Source of the DNA: an uncultured Lachnospiraceae bacterium
Lineage (GTDB): Bacteria; Bacillota_A; Clostridia; Lachnospirales; Lachnospiraceae
Direction: 5' to 3'
Assembly: GCA_946613735.1 (NCBI GenBank)
Contig: CAMOFS010000054.1
Span: forward strand, 1-8,109
DNA: 8,109 nt
Part shown: positions 7,209 to 8,109 of the stretch, piece after piece
Position numbering within the stretch: position 1 is the first letter of the stretch
Layout of the letters: each line of letters opens with the position of its first letter
Notes under the pieces: generated by a model
What the model saw: the letters and a program-made list of their open reading frames with translations, nothing else
Told to the model about the DNA's origin: nothing
Databases searched by the model: none
Translations under genes and position numbers: made by a program

Positions 7209-8030
7209 CTAAATACTCTGGTGGCATGAAGCCAGCCTGAAAAATGAATCAGCCTTACCAAACATAGCCTCATATAGCTTTTCTCCACTTTCCGTGGCCA
7301 AAAGCATCTCCACCTCGGTATCCCCCGGATAATGGTCGCCGATGCGCTCAATGATCCTTCCCAAAAGGGATGCCAGATCCTTTGACGTGCCATTGTTGAA
7401 AAGATAATCAATGGAGATCGTTCCCTCACCCTCTTCTCGAAGAAAAGCTGCAGTCAAAACCTTTGCGCCGTCCATGATAACGTAAGTACCGGGCCACTGC
7501 TTATCGTATATATCTATGTCCTGACCCGACATCTCTGTCAGGGCATTTTTTGCCGCGGCCTTTTCTCTTCCATCCATTTCAAAAATGCAGGTGCCTTCTC
7601 CTTTTGCTTTGTCCACGCCCTTTTTACCGGCACCTGCGATCATCTCGGACAGCGTCTTTTTACCAAGAGGAATCTCATCCATATCTGTCTCAAAGCCGTT
7701 GTTGTTGAAAAATGGGGCGAGGGATGTCCTGTCGCCGTAATCACTGTACTTAAAATGGATCTCGCTGCAGCCTGACTTTTTCATATTTTGTACAGCGTCC
7801 TTAATAAGCTCCGTACCGACTCCCAGCCTTCTCGCTTCGGGTGCCACATATATGCTTAAAAGCTCAGCAGTTTTGTCCTTGGCTTTCCATGCCACGGCGC
7901 CCACAAGGCTTTGGGCAAAATAAGCCACCGCTCCCTTAAGCTCTTTTTTTTCAAATAAATAAAAATAATCTGCGGGTAAAAAACTGACAGCCTCCTGTAC
8001 AGAGACCTCATCGAAACTCTTGATATTCAT
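7209..8030 (-). CDS. GNAT-family N-acetyltransferase, probable tandem GNAT
   Basis: This 273-residue protein is predicted to move an acetyl group from acetyl-CoA to an amine. The N-terminal half (1-120) is a compact GNAT domain. Strand LLSIYVAPEA leads into the acetyl-CoA pyrophosphate loop RRLGVG (67-72) and the helix after it, and the end GYxxNNNGFE-like segment (FFNNNGFETD, 107-116) matches the usual C-terminal GNAT strand-turn. Residues 145-265 look like a second GNAT fold without the R-x-x-G-x-G loop: a strand pair at 181-210 (TYVIMDGAKVLTAAF; TISIDYLF), a helix at 218-231, and a strand plus helix at 238-257. That half is probably non-catalytic, perhaps for substrate binding or dimer contacts. 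The start has a run of seven G 5 nt before ATG. It is the first gene after a terminator and is followed at 22 bp by the protease gene. The substrate cannot be told from the sequence. Confidence 0.85.
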   Translation of the reverse strand: MNIKSFDEVSVQEAVSFLPADYFYLFEKKELKGAVAYFAQSLVGAVAWKAKDKTAELLSIYVAPEARRLGVGTELIKDAVQNMKKSGCSEIHFKYSDYGDRTSLAPFFNNNGFETDMDEIPLGKKTLSEMIAGAGKKGVDKAKGEGTCIFEMDGREKAAAKNALTEMSGQDIDIYDKQWPGTYVIMDGAKVLTAAFLREEGEGTISIDYLFNNGTSKDLASLLGRIIERIGDHYPGDTEVEMLLATESGEKLYEAMFGKADSFFRLASCHQSI

Positions 8031-8035
8031 ACTAT

Positions 8036-8042
8036 CCCCCCC
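8036..8042 (-). promoter_or_regulatory. Homopolymeric G7 Shine-Dalgarno of the acetyltransferase gene
   Basis: The minus strand reads AAAGGGGGGG, then ATAGT, then ATG. It acts as a ribosome-binding site and supports the start at 8030. A seven-base single-nucleotide run inside the initiation region is unusual. Confidence 0.6.
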
Positions 8043-8074
8043 TTTGTCTGCGTAAACTCATTCCCTGACTTTTT

Positions 8075-8105
8075 AAAAAACCCGCCTGTCGGCTCGACAG
8101 GCGGG
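8075..8105 (-). terminator. Rho-independent terminator of an upstream gene outside the window
   Basis: A perfect 10-bp inverted repeat (8081-8090 with 8096-8105; CCCGCCTGTC arm, 5-nt loop) is followed on the minus strand by six T (8080-8075). The T-run on the minus-strand 3' side shows it ends a minus-strand transcript entering from beyond 8109. It lies 44 bp before the acetyltransferase start and marks the upstream edge of this gene group. Confidence 0.9.
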
Positions 8106-8109
8106 TAAT

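Noticed and set aside
1..8109. CRISPR array, insertion sequence, tRNA or rRNA
   Set aside because: No regularly spaced repeats, transposase motifs, terminal inverted repeats or structured RNA signatures were seen; nearly all sequence is taken up by four long genes.

Overview
All four genes lie on the minus strand and are read from high to low coordinates. Base composition is moderate (estimated mid-40s % GC). The ribosome-binding sites are strong and G-rich, A-rich codons (AAA, ATA, AGA/AGG) are well used, and the protein types together suggest a Gram-positive Firmicute, most likely a gut or rumen Lachnospiraceae. That placement is inference from style and domain content, as the window has no marker gene.

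Layout in transcription order. (1) The window opens with a rho-independent terminator (8075-8105) that ends an unseen upstream gene. (2) A GNAT-type acetyltransferase (8030-7209) has a second, degenerate GNAT-like half. (3) After 22 bp comes a 937-residue protein (7186-4373) with a calpain-type (family C2) cysteine protease domain behind about 560 residues of unrecognised, mostly helical sequence. (4) After 32 bp comes an 841-residue hybrid sensor kinase (4340-1815) with seven membrane segments, HisKA, HATPase, receiver and Hpt modules plus a short helical tail. (5) After an 82-bp AT-rich gap with a plausible sigma-A promoter comes the first 577 codons of a large protein (1732-1, running off the left edge). 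I read its kinase core as a PI3/PI4-kinase-like or HipA-like fold, with a split N-lobe and C-lobe. No gene-free stretch exceeds 300 bases; the largest gap is the 82 bp at 1733-1814.

How the genes may work together is inference. Small gaps and common orientation suggest that the acetyltransferase, the calpain-like protease and the hybrid kinase form one operon, with the kinase-like gene co-oriented and probably also separately promoted. The set combines a membrane sensor with an intramolecular phosphorelay, a eukaryote-like cytoplasmic protease, a eukaryote-like protein or lipid kinase fold and an acetyltransferase. It contains no DNA-binding regulator and no secretion signal. It looks like a signalling or protein-modification cassette; I do not recognise it as a described system.
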